From Stenotrophomonas tumulicola (GTDB lineage: Bacteria; Pseudomonadota; Gammaproteobacteria; Xanthomonadales; Xanthomonadaceae), in contig NZ_JACGXS010000003.1 in assembly GCF_014117215.1 (NCBI RefSeq), positions 186,001-250,000 of the forward strand: 64,000 nucleotides of DNA. Reading direction: 5' to 3'. Positions within the stretch are counted from its first letter, which is position 1; each line of letters starts with the position of its first letter. Made by a program: the position numbers and the translations under genes. Below, piece by piece: positions 33,432 through 44,802 of this stretch. The notes under the pieces are model-generated. The model searched no databases. It was not told where the DNA came from and saw only the letters and a list, made by a program, of their open reading frames with translations.

Positions 33432-36037
33432 TCACCCTCCTCCACGAGAGACGCCGGACGCGGTGGCGCCGGCGCGAAGTATCCCACTACCGTGCACAAC
33501 AGGCCGTAGGCGATGAACGAGGCGATGCCCAGCAGGTTACCCAGGTGCTGGCGATCGATCAGGATCAGCTTGGCCAGCACCACCGCCATCAGCACCGCGC
33601 CCACGGTCCACAACACACGCTGGCCACGGCGCGATCCCCACACCCAGGCGATCACCCCCAATACGCTCCACACCACGGTCAGGCTGGTCTGGGCCAGCGT
33701 GGACCGCCACAGCGCGCCATCCCATGCCACCTGCCCCCAATGGTGCACCGCATGCAGGGTCAGGCTGGTCAGTGCGATGAATCCGGCGATGGCCAGCAAC
33801 GGTATCCGGCCGCGACGCAACGGCAGTGGCGCCTGCTCCGAATACAGCCAGCGCGCTGCCAGCAGCAACGCCGCCCACTGCATCAGCTCGGCCGGATTGA
33901 CCAGGGGCAACCATGGCAACGGCGAAGCGTCCCCCGGCAGGACGTGCGCCCACAGCCAGGCCAGGCCCAGCACCACGAACAACAGGCACTGGAAAGCCGG
34001 CCGCGCGGCGTCGAATGCGGTCCCAAGCGGCAAGCTGATCCAACGCCAGCGTCGTATCGTCAGCGCTGCCAGCAGCAGCCAAGGCAGCGCCAGCGCCAAT
34101 ACCATCCAGCCTTGCCCCAGCCCGGCATGACGCGCCAGCTGCTGCAGCGTCAACGACAGCACCGTCGGCCACAGCAGCCACCACAGGAACTGCGCGATGC
34201 TGGCTGCCATGCCAGCACCTTGGCGCAGCGCATGCAACGCGCGGCTGCCGAGCAGCAACATCGCCAGCCAGGCCAGCCCCCCCATGCCACCGAAAGGCTG
34301 CGTATGCGCGTGCTGTTGCCACAGCAGCAACGGGAAACCGGCAGCCAGCATGCACAGCGTGGTCAGTGCCAGCACCTGCGCCGGCTGGCGGCGATGCACT
34401 TCGGCAACGATCCACGCGGTGACTGCCGCAAGCACCAGCAACGCATCGGGTTCATGCCGATCAGGCAGGAAGCGGACGCATTCATGCACCAGCCCGCCCA
34501 GCCACCACAACAGGCCCCACAGGTAATACACCAGCCCGACGCTGCCGCGGCCTGCGCGGCGGCAACTCCATGCGGAAGCAAAGCCAGCAATCGCCAACAG
34601 CAGTGCCCCCATCGCGGTTGCGTTGAGCAGCAACCGGGCGTCGCCCTGCCAGTAGTCGGCGCCAACGACAAAAGCGAATGCCGCGGCAACCTGCAGCAGC
34701 GCACCGCTGGCCTGCGGCAACCAGCGCCGCTGGCGCAGGCCCAGCCAGACCAGCCCGGCGCCTTCCAGCGCAAACACCGCCCCGGTCGCCCGCGCGGACA
34801 GCGCCAGCGGTATCGCCAGCGTGGCAAATCCCACCGCCAGCACGGCATGCGATTGCGCCAGCACCCTGTACGACGCCCGTGCCACCAGCGCCCGGGCCAG
34901 CACTGCATAGAGCGCCGCCAGGCCCACCGCGATGCCGGCCAGCAGCATCGGTTGGTCGTGCAGCATGGCGGCCTGCAGCGAAAATGCCACCAGTGGCGTG
35001 CCGAATACCAGGCTGCCATCGACCAGGTCGCGCTTGGCGGCAGGCTGCCGGCGCGCATACAGCAACGGGATCAGCAGGTAAAACGCAAAGAACAATGCCA
35101 GGAACGGCTGCGTGGTGGCCAGGTCTTCGGCCCGATACTGCAGCACGCCCCATGCCATGCCGATACCGAAGGTAAAGACAAAGCCGAGCAGGTTGAGCGC
35201 GCGCCACGGCCGGAACCAGGCGATGGCGAAGACACCTGCGTTGAGGACTGCGTAATAGCTGAAAAGACCGACGTGGTTGTTGCTTCCGGTGGACAGCCAC
35301 AGCGGCGCCATGAAACCGGCAAGGATGCCCAGCACCGCCAGCGTGCGCGAGTTCTGCACCACTGCCAGCACGCATAGCCCGGCTACCAGGGCGATGCTGG
35401 CAATGAAGGCCAGGGCCGGATCCAGCATGTCGTAGCGCTTGAACGCAGCAAAAATGGTCAGCAGCAGCACGCCGATGGCCCCGCCCTGCAATGCAAGCGC
35501 GAACAGGCGACGATGATCGCGCTGCTGCCAGCCGAATCCCAGCAGCGCCAGCGCAGCGACGGTAATGCCGGCCAATCGTAGCTCGATCGGAACATCCAGC
35601 AGCCCCTGGTCACTGACATATTTCAGCAGCGCCGCGACGCCGGCCAACAACACCAGCATGCCGATCTTCACTGGCACGTTGCCTTCGGTGAACCAGCGTT
35701 TGGCGGCTGCGATACCGCGCTCCAGCAACCCGGGACCGGCCGATACCGGGGTGGGTCCGGCCGGCAGTGGCGGGGGGGCGATGGGCGGCGGGGTAGCCAC
35801 CCACGCCGCTGGCGGCGGCGAGGCAGGCATAGGCGGCACAGGGGCAACAGCCTCGTCCACCGGCATGGCATGGCGTGGCACTTCACGCGACGTTGCAGCA
35901 GTCGCCGCGCCGTCGAACAACGCGCGTTCCAGCACGCCAATACGTCGGCGCAGCCCCGCGATCATCACCAACGCCACCACCAGCAACAACGGGATAGCCA
36001 GCGCGGCCAACACCAGCATCACGATCAACGCTTCCAT
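33428..36037 (-). CDS. DUF2339 family polytopic membrane protein
   Basis: 869 residues. The first 30 residues form one helix, followed by a Pro-rich cytoplasmic or periplasmic linker (about 60-100, PPIAPPPLPAGPTPVSAG) and then about twenty or more hydrophobic helices to the C-terminus. The linker-helix boundary RGIAAAKRWFTEGNVPVKIG and the long helix run are typical of DUF2339. No catalytic motif is visible. It shares ATGA with the following DUF3999 gene, and the pair sits inside a glycolytic gene run, which may reflect co-transcription rather than shared function. Confidence 0.85.
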   Translation of the reverse strand: MEALIVMLVLAALAIPLLLVVALVMIAGLRRRIGVLERALFDGAATAATSREVPRHAMPVDEAVAPVPPMPASPPPAAWVATPPPIAPPPLPAGPTPVSAGPGLLERGIAAAKRWFTEGNVPVKIGMLVLLAGVAALLKYVSDQGLLDVPIELRLAGITVAALALLGFGWQQRDHRRLFALALQGGAIGVLLLTIFAAFKRYDMLDPALAFIASIALVAGLCVLAVVQNSRTLAVLGILAGFMAPLWLSTGSNNHVGLFSYYAVLNAGVFAIAWFRPWRALNLLGFVFTFGIGMAWGVLQYRAEDLATTQPFLALFFAFYLLIPLLYARRQPAAKRDLVDGSLVFGTPLVAFSLQAAMLHDQPMLLAGIAVGLAALYAVLARALVARASYRVLAQSHAVLAVGFATLAIPLALSARATGAVFALEGAGLVWLGLRQRRWLPQASGALLQVAAAFAFVVGADYWQGDARLLLNATAMGALLLAIAGFASAWSCRRAGRGSVGLVYYLWGLLWWLGGLVHECVRFLPDRHEPDALLVLAAVTAWIVAEVHRRQPAQVLALTTLCMLAAGFPLLLWQQHAHTQPFGGMGGLAWLAMLLLGSRALHALRQGAGMAASIAQFLWWLLWPTVLSLTLQQLARHAGLGQGWMVLALALPWLLLAALTIRRWRWISLPLGTAFDAARPAFQCLLFVVLGLAWLWAHVLPGDASPLPWLPLVNPAELMQWAALLLAARWLYSEQAPLPLRRGRIPLLAIAGFIALTSLTLHAVHHWGQVAWDGALWRSTLAQTSLTVVWSVLGVIAWVWGSRRGQRVLWTVGAVLMAVVLAKLILIDRQHLGNLLGIASFIAYGLLCTVVGYFAPAPPRPASLVEEGE

Positions 36038-36127
36038 TCAGAGGTTTCCTGGCGTTACGTCGGCGCCCCGGTGGCGCCGCTGCGACCATGCCATGCTACG
36101 TCATGCAGCGCCGACGGGCAGTTGCAG

Positions 36128-37279
36128 TCATTGGCAGACGGGCTCTCCTTCCGCCCCGGCCCCCAGCCGGAACTCGGCATAGCCCTGCCGCAGCCCTTGG
36201 GCCACGGCCTCCTGGAACACAGGATCCTGCAGCGCCGCCGCATCCTGCGGATTGGTATGGAAGCCCAGTTCAAGCAGGATCGACGGTGCAAGTGCCAGCC
36301 TGTTTTCCCCATAGTTCCCGCCCATCGGCTGAACCCGGACCCGATAATCGTGATACTGCGGCAGCGCCTGGATCGCGTCGCGCATGGCGCACAACAACAC
36401 ATGCCCGAGACGCTGGTCTTCGCCGCGCCCCGGCTGATGGAAGCCCATCGCGCCGGTGGCTGCCGCACTGGCTGCCGCGTTCGTATGCAGGTGTACCAGG
36501 GCACCGGCGCCGATTTCGTTGGCCATCAACGGGCGGGTGCGGATATCGTCGTTGTATTCGCGCAGGGGGGTATCGCGGTCAGCATAGCTTTGCCAGATGT
36601 CCGGCCGGGCCGGGTACAGGGCCTGCGCGTTGTAACGCGCGGCCATCTGCCACCAGGGCTGTCCAGCCACGGGGTGCAACACCAGCTGTCGTGATCGTGA
36701 CAACGCCACCTGGTACCCATCACCCTGCAGCGCAGCCACCAGGCGGTCTGCGAACCGTGGCGTCACCAGGTCCTCCACCATCCCGTTGCTGAGCGGCCGC
36801 TGCAGCTGCCAACCGAGCTTGCCGTGCAGGTAGTAGCCATGGCTGGCCGATACGAACACATCGGTCACCTCCGTCGCGACGCGCGTGGCCGGTCGCGGAC
36901 GTTCCGGGTAATGCGCTTCCAGACTGTGTCCATCGAAGCGGAATTCCAGCGCCTGCGCTGGCGCACCCTGACGCTCGCGTTGCAGCATGACTTCCAGCCG
37001 GATCGCCTGCAGCCGCGCATCGAGTTCGGCCGGAATCTGCGGGCCACGCTGGCCTTCCAGGAACTGTCCGCCAAGTTCCACGCTCCAGCTGCCATCGGAC
37101 GACAAGGTGGTGCGCGGCAGGCCGTCAGCCCGCGCCAGGGGCTGGTCCATCTGCCGCACGATGGCGGCAATGCGATACGCGTCATCCTGATGGGGTTGCA
37201 TGGCGATCGTTGCAGCGTGCGCCATCGGCACGGACAACAGGATCGAGGTAGGCAGCAGTCGAATGAATGCAACAGGCAT
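36128..37279 (-). CDS. N-acetylmuramoyl-L-alanine amidase (Amidase_3 type)
   Basis: 383 residues with a signal peptide (LLPTSILLSVPMAHA). The first 130 residues have no clear relative. The catalytic domain follows, with VFVSASHGYYL (zinc His about residue 147), ALVHLHTNAAA (zinc His) and SILLELGFHTNPQDAA (catalytic Glu). It cleaves the bond between the peptide stem and N-acetylmuramic acid in peptidoglycan. The insert between the first and second zinc motifs is long, about 120 residues, compared with AmiC-type enzymes. It lies between gap and the DUF2339 gene on the same strand. Confidence 0.85.
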   Translation of the reverse strand: MPVAFIRLLPTSILLSVPMAHAATIAMQPHQDDAYRIAAIVRQMDQPLARADGLPRTTLSSDGSWSVELGGQFLEGQRGPQIPAELDARLQAIRLEVMLQRERQGAPAQALEFRFDGHSLEAHYPERPRPATRVATEVTDVFVSASHGYYLHGKLGWQLQRPLSNGMVEDLVTPRFADRLVAALQGDGYQVALSRSRQLVLHPVAGQPWWQMAARYNAQALYPARPDIWQSYADRDTPLREYNDDIRTRPLMANEIGAGALVHLHTNAAASAAATGAMGFHQPGRGEDQRLGHVLLCAMRDAIQALPQYHDYRVRVQPMGGNYGENRLALAPSILLELGFHTNPQDAAALQDPVFQEAVAQGLRQGYAEFRLGAGAEGEPVCQ

Positions 37280-37372
37280 GGCGGTGGTCCTGAAGGGCAG
37301 GACCCCAGATGTAGCACCCGGCTGCGGCGCGGCCCATCCGGGAAACGCTCATCGACACGTACGCTGAAACGA

Positions 37373-37398
37373 CGAACCCCGGCCGGAGCCGGGGTTCG
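37373..37398 (-). terminator. Hairpin after gap
   Basis: CGAACCCCGGC and GCCGGGGTTCG are perfect 11-base arms around a four-base loop, 25 bases beyond the gap stop. A short TCGTTTC follows on the minus strand, so termination may be partial. Confidence 0.65.
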
Positions 37399-37423
37399 CG
37401 ATGCCACAGCAGGTGCAGGCAGG

Positions 37424-39250
<1,827 letters not shown>

Positions 39251-39261
39251 TCGACCAGCGG

Positions 39262-39696
39262 CTACTCCCAGCGCTGCGGGCCATCGCCCTGCTCGGCCAG
39301 CATATCGTCCGGATTGGCCAGCCGGCAGCGCTTCAGGGACAGGCAGCCGCAGCCGATGCACCCGGTCAGCTGGTCGCGCAGGAAGCCAAGCAACCGGATC
39401 CGCTCATCGAGCTCGGCACGCCAGCGCGCGGACATCTTCGCCCATTCGGCCTTGGTCGGGGTGCGTCCTTCCGGCAGCTCGGCCAAGGCGGCCCCGACCG
39501 CCTCCAGCGGCATGCCCACGCGTTGTGCAACACGGATGACCGCCAGCCTGCGCAGCACATCGCGCGAATAGCGCCGCTGGTTGCCTGCGGTACGCAGGCT
39601 GCGGACCAGTCCCTTGCGCTCATAGAAATGCAGCGCCGAGACCGCCACGCCGCTGCGCCTGGCCACTTCACCCACACTGAGTTCCTGCATCGCCAT
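39262..39696 (-). CDS. soxR: Redox-sensing MerR-family activator SoxR
   Basis: 144 residues. The N-terminal MerR helix-turn-helix (LSVGEVARRSGVAVSALHFY) is followed by a dimerisation helix and the [2Fe-2S] site CIGCGCLSLKRC (Cys113, 116, 118, 124), spacing C-x2-C-x-C-x5-C as in E. coli SoxR. Oxidation of the cluster by redox-cycling compounds activates target promoters. No soxS gene is adjacent; as in other non-enteric bacteria the regulon is probably direct. The SoxR box at 39704-39721 lies just upstream, between it and the divergent MFS gene. Confidence 0.95.
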   Translation of the reverse strand: MAMQELSVGEVARRSGVAVSALHFYERKGLVRSLRTAGNQRRYSRDVLRRLAVIRVAQRVGMPLEAVGAALAELPEGRTPTKAEWAKMSARWRAELDERIRLLGFLRDQLTGCIGCGCLSLKRCRLANPDDMLAEQGDGPQRWE

Positions 39697-39699
39697 CGC

Positions 39700-39730
39700 T
39701 TGACCTGAACCATGGTTGAGGTGTGATGCT
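39700..39730 (+). promoter_or_regulatory. SoxR box in a long-spacer promoter
   Basis: CCTGAACCATGGTTGAGG (39704-39721) is an 18-base near-palindrome closely matching known SoxR boxes. On the plus strand it sits within a TTGACC element (39700-39705), a 19-base spacer and GATGCT (39725-39730), the stretched spacing typical of MerR-family promoters. It faces the MFS gene. Confidence 0.8.
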
Positions 39731-39762
39731 GCCGTTCCCGCTTCGGCAACACAAGTATTCCC

Positions 39763-41124
39763 ATGAACATCGACGCCCCTGCCGCCCTGGCCTTGCCGGA
39801 CGAAACCTCCATCCTGTCGCCACGCTACCGGGCTACGACGCTGGGCATGGTCGCGCTTGTAGCACTGGTCGCCTTCGAGGCACTGGCCGTAGCCGCCGCG
39901 ATGCCCACCGTGGCCCAGGCGCTGGATGGGCTGCGCCTGTATGCACTGGCCTTCGGTGGCGCGCTGGCGACCAGCGTGATCGGCATGACCGTGGCAGGGC
40001 GCCTGTGCGACCAGCAGGGTCCCGCGCGCCCGCTCTGGTTGGGGCTGGCTTTCTTCCTGTCCGGCCTGGTGCTGGCCGGGCTGGCGCCACGCATGGGGGT
40101 GCTGGTTGCCGGGCGCCTGCTGCAGGGCATCGGCATCGGTGCCATCTCGGTGTCGTTGTACGTGCTGGTGGCACGCACCTTTCCCGAGCCGCTGCGTCCC
40201 AAGGTATTCGCTGCATTCTCGGCCGGCTGGGTGGTGCCATCGTTGATCGGGCCGGGACTCAGCGGCCTGATCGTGCAGTACGTGGGCTGGCGCTGGGTGT
40301 TCCTGGCCGTGCCGGTGCTGGCGTTGCCGGCCGCACTGCTGCTGGTGCCTGCCCTGCGCGCCAGCCGCCAGGACGTGCGCAAGGACGCGGCGACCCGGCC
40401 GGTGGTGCGCTGGGCCGTGGGTGCCGCGCTGGCGGCCCTGCTGCTGTACCTGGGAGGCCAGCAGCAGGGCGCGGCAGCCGCGCTGCCGATGACGTTCGCA
40501 CTGGTCGCCCTGCTGGCCTGCGGCCAGCGCCTGCTCCCCCCCGGCACGCTGCGGCTGCGTAGCGGACTGCCCAGCGTCATCGCCCTGCGTGGCATCGCCG
40601 CCTCCGCGTTCTTCGGCGCAGAGGCCTTCCTGCCGCTGCTGCTGCAGCGCCAACGCGGCTTGTCGCCGCTATGGGCAGGGGTCGCACTCAGTCTCGGCGC
40701 ACTGGGCTGGTTCTCCGGCTCATGGCTGCAGGGCCACCAGCGCCATGGCTGGTCGCGCGGGCAACTGCTGCAGGCGGGAAGCTGGATGATGTGCAGCGGC
40801 CTGCTGGTCACCTCGCTCACCCTGCAGGATGGCGTGCCGCTGCCGTTGGCCCTGCTGGGCTGGTCGCTGACCGGGCTGGGCATGGGACTGATCTACCCCA
40901 GTCTCTCGGTGCTCACGCTGTCGCTGTCTGCGCCGCATGAACAAGGTGCCAACAGTTCGGCATTGCAACTCAGCGAAGGACTGGCAGTGGCCACCACGCT
41001 GGCACTGTCGGGCTCGCTGTTCGCCGCCTTCATAGGCGGGCGGGAGACGCTGGGTTACCTGCTGTGCTTCGCGGTCACGCTGGCACTGGCCATGCTGGGC
41101 ACGGTGGTGGCGCGGCGGATCTGA
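39763..41124 (+). CDS. MFS exporter, probable SoxR target (MfsA-like)
   Basis: 453 residues with about 14 predicted helices, in the drug:proton antiporter style. The motif A-like loop reads GRLCDQQGPARP, the second segment has GRLLQGIGIGAISVSLYV, and a motif C-like stretch appears as AGWVVPSLIGPGLSGLI. In S. maltophilia an MFS protein named MfsA is divergent from soxR, induced through it, and exports paraquat; the arrangement here is the same, so MfsA orthology is likely but not proven. The ATG follows the SoxR-type promoter by about 30 bases and has no obvious Shine-Dalgarno. Confidence 0.88.
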   Translation: MNIDAPAALALPDETSILSPRYRATTLGMVALVALVAFEALAVAAAMPTVAQALDGLRLYALAFGGALATSVIGMTVAGRLCDQQGPARPLWLGLAFFLSGLVLAGLAPRMGVLVAGRLLQGIGIGAISVSLYVLVARTFPEPLRPKVFAAFSAGWVVPSLIGPGLSGLIVQYVGWRWVFLAVPVLALPAALLLVPALRASRQDVRKDAATRPVVRWAVGAALAALLLYLGGQQQGAAAALPMTFALVALLACGQRLLPPGTLRLRSGLPSVIALRGIAASAFFGAEAFLPLLLQRQRGLSPLWAGVALSLGALGWFSGSWLQGHQRHGWSRGQLLQAGSWMMCSGLLVTSLTLQDGVPLPLALLGWSLTGLGMGLIYPSLSVLTLSLSAPHEQGANSSALQLSEGLAVATTLALSGSLFAAFIGGRETLGYLLCFAVTLALAMLGTVVARRI

Positions 41125-41164
41125 ACGATGCCATTCCGGAAGGGGCGTGCCGCGCTGCGCGCGG

Positions 41165-41188
41165 GGGACGGGCATGGCCCGTCACTAC
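41165..41188 (-). repeat. SMAG-type REP
   Basis: GGGACGGGC-ATG-GCCCGTCACTAC ends in CTAC. It sits in the convergent gap between the MFS gene and the lipoprotein hydrolase gene. Confidence 0.65.
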
Positions 41189-41221
41189 CCTGATACGCTT
41201 TTGCCCGGCGCCGTTGCACGA

Positions 41222-43207
41222 TCAGGGACGGGCGCCGACCTCGTCGACGTCCTCGCGCAGGATGCGGCGGATCTCCAGCACCGCCTGCGGCGTTTCCTGC
41301 ACGCTGTGCCCGGAAATGACGACCTTCTCCGACAACGCACCGTCCAGGTGGGAACTCCAGTAGGGCACCAGCCCATCATCGGACTGCAGCAGCGGCACCT
41401 CGGGCTTGCGGTGGGCGATGATCGAATGGTATTTCAGGCCGGGCTCGATCGGCAGCGAAGCGGCTGCCTTGACGAATGGATCGCTGGATTTGAGGTTGTC
41501 GATGCTGTTGGGCACGCGCAGCTTTTCGCTGCCCTCATGCTGGGGCTCCGCCTGCTGCAAGGTCAGGAACACGTCCTCGAACTTGCCCAGGATGGTCAGC
41601 GGCAACCTGACCAACCGGCCGATCAGGCGGCCGATCCGGTTGCCGGCGATATCCGTGCCCTTGTGCGGGGCGGCGATGAAGATGGCGCGCTCCACGTTCG
41701 GCTGCGGATCGAAATGCAGCAGTGGCCCGAGCCGAGCCTGTACCCGCTGCAGCCGTTCACCCTTCAGCTCGTACCGGGCCAGCAGGCCATCCCACAGTTG
41801 CTCCCCTGAAGAGCTGACCAGCAGGCGCGCCAGCACCCCGCCCATGCTATGGCCGATGAATACCATGTCCTCGGAAGCACGGGTCTGGCCGTTGGGATCG
41901 AAGTGCTTCAACGTGGCGTCAAACGCGCGCGCGATCTCGTAGCGGTTCAGCGCGATCGGGGCATTGGTTGGATAGTAGACCTGCCATACCTGGTACTCGC
42001 GGCGCAGGTCACTCTCGCCCATGATCTCGTTGGCCACGTTGACCCACGCTTCCGGGCTGCTGCCCAGGCCATGCAGCATGAAGATGATGCGCCGGTCAGG
42101 GTCCCACGGCTGCATCAGGTAGATGTGCGGCTCGTTGATGCCCTCGCTCATGCCGAACAGCGTGCGCAGCGATTGCCGGGCGAAACCACTCTGCGCCAGC
42201 CACAGCCCGTAGGCGGCGGTGAAGTTCCCGGCCAACGGCACCTGCTCGCCATGCAGGTCCACGTGCTCCGTGGCCTCGGGCGAGTACACATCCAACAGCA
42301 CCTGGCTGGTCTGCAGCACTTCCTGCAGGGAATTCCCCTTGAAACGCAGCAGCGCCGTGGCATTGATCGACGACATTTCGCTGTACTGCGGCACCTCGTC
42401 TGTCCGCCCCGGTTGCGTGCCGTCGACCGGTGCATCGGCCTGTGGCAGCGGCATGGTCAGTTTCGGCGGATCCATCACCACGACCAGCTCGGCACCAAAG
42501 CCATCGCGGCGGTAGGTGCTGCGCAACCCGACGAAGCTGATGGTGGCCGCCGAAACCAGCCGCGTGGGGACGCTCGGCATGGACAGCCGATCGAAATCGG
42601 AAGTGATGGTCCAACGTTCGCCGGCGACCGGGGCGTTATAGTCCTGCCCTTCCAGCGCCGATGCACGCGCACGCCGGAACACCACCGACGCGGTCTGTTC
42701 GGCCGCGTAGTTGTAATAGTCGCGGACCTGCGTCTGCCTGTCCTCGAAAGCCCGGTCGGAGGGCGCGCGTCCGCTGAAGAACAGGTAGGCGTACGCATAG
42801 CGGGCGGCCTCCAGCCACGCATCGACGGCCGCATCGCTCATCGGCTCGGTGTCGGCGTGCTTCGGCTTGGGGCTGAGCGCCAGCGCGGTGCGCACCCACA
42901 GTTCGGACATGGCGGACATCCGTTGTTCGGCGCTGATGCCATCGGTTTCCAGCAATGTATGCCGGCACGCTACAACGTCCTTGGCGCACTGGCTTTCGTC
43001 CAGTCCGACCACGCTCAGTGTCTCCTGCGATGCCGCACTGAGCTTGCCCGTGGTCAATACGTCTGCACGCTTGGTGGTCAGGTAATCGGTATTGGCCACC
43101 TGCTTGACGGTGACCATGGCGCAGCCGCTGCCGGCCACGAGGATCATCACCGCCAGCAGCAGGCGCAGCCGGTTCTGCCAGGAGAATGCGCCGGGGTTGG
43201 ACTTCAT
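41222..43207 (-). CDS. Alpha/beta-hydrolase lipoprotein
   Basis: 661 residues. The N-terminal helix LRLLLAVMILVAGSGCAM suggests a lipoprotein signal with the modified Cys about residue 29. An all-helical and beta region without clear relatives fills residues 30-380. The hydrolase core follows: IIFMLHGLGSSPEAWVNV (oxyanion loop), MVFIGHSMGGVLARLL (nucleophile Ser about 452), IFIAAPHKGTDIA, SDDGLVPYWSS and VVISGHSVQETP (probable catalytic His). It looks like a PGAP1-type esterase or lipase at the envelope. The start overlaps the end of the DUF4105 gene by four bases. Confidence 0.82.
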   Translation of the reverse strand: MKSNPGAFSWQNRLRLLLAVMILVAGSGCAMVTVKQVANTDYLTTKRADVLTTGKLSAASQETLSVVGLDESQCAKDVVACRHTLLETDGISAEQRMSAMSELWVRTALALSPKPKHADTEPMSDAAVDAWLEAARYAYAYLFFSGRAPSDRAFEDRQTQVRDYYNYAAEQTASVVFRRARASALEGQDYNAPVAGERWTITSDFDRLSMPSVPTRLVSAATISFVGLRSTYRRDGFGAELVVVMDPPKLTMPLPQADAPVDGTQPGRTDEVPQYSEMSSINATALLRFKGNSLQEVLQTSQVLLDVYSPEATEHVDLHGEQVPLAGNFTAAYGLWLAQSGFARQSLRTLFGMSEGINEPHIYLMQPWDPDRRIIFMLHGLGSSPEAWVNVANEIMGESDLRREYQVWQVYYPTNAPIALNRYEIARAFDATLKHFDPNGQTRASEDMVFIGHSMGGVLARLLVSSSGEQLWDGLLARYELKGERLQRVQARLGPLLHFDPQPNVERAIFIAAPHKGTDIAGNRIGRLIGRLVRLPLTILGKFEDVFLTLQQAEPQHEGSEKLRVPNSIDNLKSSDPFVKAAASLPIEPGLKYHSIIAHRKPEVPLLQSDDGLVPYWSSHLDGALSEKVVISGHSVQETPQAVLEIRRILREDVDEVGARP

Positions 43208-44217
43208 CGTGGGTCTTCCTGGGGGGTGCCCGGCACGCCGCGGCGTATCCATGTGGAGAAATGCTGCGCAGCCTGTGGCTGCAGCGCGCGTTCCGTGATC
43301 CGGCCACGCGCATGCAGGGTATTGAAATCGTATCCCGGCACCAGTGCCTGCTGGTCGAAGGCATAGTCGGCCAGGTAGCCGGACAGCAACAGGCGATAGT
43401 CCAGCGGCAGGCCCGGTGCGATATGCCGCGCCAGGTCGAATACGATGGTGGTGCAGTTGCTGGTGAGCGTGTTGTAGAACGCCGGTTCGGCGTCCAGCGC
43501 GCGTGCCTGGTCGATGTAGGCGGCGAACAGCGTGCGCAGCTGCGCCTGGCTCATGCCATGCAGCCGGTACAGATAGACATCCTCACCGCGCGCATTGGTG
43601 CGGGTACGGATGATGTCCGTCTCCTCCGAGGCCACCAGGGTCATCTCGAACTTGCGGAAGAAGCCACCCAGTGCGGAGAACGATTCGCCACGTTCCTTGC
43701 GGATTTCCAGCGAGAACACCAACTGGCGCCCATCCTCGAAACCGAACGACACCAGCGTGTGGGCGATGGCCGGCCCCATCCAGTAGGACAGCACCAGGTC
43801 AGCCGAGCGCAGCTGCTCCAGGTCGTAGGCACGGCGCACCCAGCGTGCGTCGTAGTCCGTTTCAGTACGCCAGTTGAAGTCGCGCACATTGTCGAGCACC
43901 ACATGGCGCCCATCGAAGGACACCACATGCAGGCGCTGGGCTACATCATCGGCCCAGACCCGGTCCTGGCTGGGGGCCAGGGCCATCCAGCCGGCGCCGG
44001 CGGCGACCACGCACAGTCCGTAAGCCAGGCGGACGCGGCGGCCAGCCCGGCCGCGCGCAACGCGCAGCGCCATCCAGGTGGCAGCCACCAGCCAGCCCAG
44101 CGCCACCAGCGCAGCCAGCCACTCCGGTCCGGGCAACTGGTAATACAGCAACCCGCCGACCCAGACGGCCAGCAACAGCATGAGGGTCCCGATGCTCCAA
44201 CGTCCTGCTGCCTTCAC
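43204..44217 (-). CDS. DUF4105 family membrane protein
   Basis: 337 residues. Two or three hydrophobic helices occupy residues 5-85 (MLLLAVWVGGLLYYQLPG, LAYGLCVVAAGAGWMAL). The soluble domain then carries the DUF4105 landmarks: WRTETDYDARWV, DLVLSYWMGPAIAHTLVSFG, a charged EIRKERGESFSALGGFF stretch and the Cys-containing NTLTSNCTTIVFDLARH. The conserved Cys and His suggest a papain-like (NlpC/LapG-type) hydrolase fold, but function is not established. Translationally coupled to the lipoprotein hydrolase by an ATGA overlap. Confidence 0.85.
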   Translation of the reverse strand: MKAAGRWSIGTLMLLLAVWVGGLLYYQLPGPEWLAALVALGWLVAATWMALRVARGRAGRRVRLAYGLCVVAAGAGWMALAPSQDRVWADDVAQRLHVVSFDGRHVVLDNVRDFNWRTETDYDARWVRRAYDLEQLRSADLVLSYWMGPAIAHTLVSFGFEDGRQLVFSLEIRKERGESFSALGGFFRKFEMTLVASEETDIIRTRTNARGEDVYLYRLHGMSQAQLRTLFAAYIDQARALDAEPAFYNTLTSNCTTIVFDLARHIAPGLPLDYRLLLSGYLADYAFDQQALVPGYDFNTLHARGRITERALQPQAAQHFSTWIRRGVPGTPQEDPR

Positions 44218-44361
44218 TGTCGTCCTGTCGTGATCTCCTTGGGTCGCCTAGTTAGCCACAACCGGTGCCACAGCGGAATCCGGGCCTGTTCAGGGACGCC
44301 ATCGCTGGCAGAATGAACGCCCGCGCGCCGGCGTTGGCGTGACCTTGCACGGAGCATCCCC

Positions 44362-44775
44362 ATGGGCATCACCCTTGTTGCCGGCACGCCGGTAAGCGAA
44401 TGGCACACCGCCACCTGCCACTGCGGCGCGGTCGAACTGCGCCTGCACCTGCCCGATGGCATCGTCGATCCTCGCCGCTGCGACTGCTCGATGTGCCGCC
44501 GGCGCGGCGCCATCGCCGCCAGCGTGGCCGAAGACGGGCTGGAAATCGTGCGCGGAGGCGAGCACCTGCGGCGCTACCAGTTCAACACGCACGTGGCCGA
44601 GCACTATTTCTGCGGCGCGTGCGGCATCTACACCCATCACCGCCGCCGCTCCAATCCGCGTCAGTTCGGCTACAACGTGGCCTGCCTGGTGGGCATCAAT
44701 CCGTTCGCACTGGGCGCAGTGCCCACCAATGACGGGGTCAACCATCCCGCCGATCGCGCCCCGCCGCCGCACTGA
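44362..44775 (+). CDS. GFA-family (Mss4-like fold) zinc protein
   Basis: 137 residues. Zinc ligands appear as TCHCGAVEL, CDCSMCRRRG and FCGACGIYTHH, the three Cys motifs of the glutathione-dependent formaldehyde-activating enzyme family. Most members have no proven activity; the historic one binds S-hydroxymethylglutathione. The core is complete, ending NDGVNHPADRA. GGAG lies nine bases before the ATG. Confidence 0.9.
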   Translation: MGITLVAGTPVSEWHTATCHCGAVELRLHLPDGIVDPRRCDCSMCRRRGAIAASVAEDGLEIVRGGEHLRRYQFNTHVAEHYFCGACGIYTHHRRRSNPRQFGYNVACLVGINPFALGAVPTNDGVNHPADRAPPPH

Positions 44776-44802
44776 CGACGATGGCCGAGCGTGTGGCCAG
44801 CG

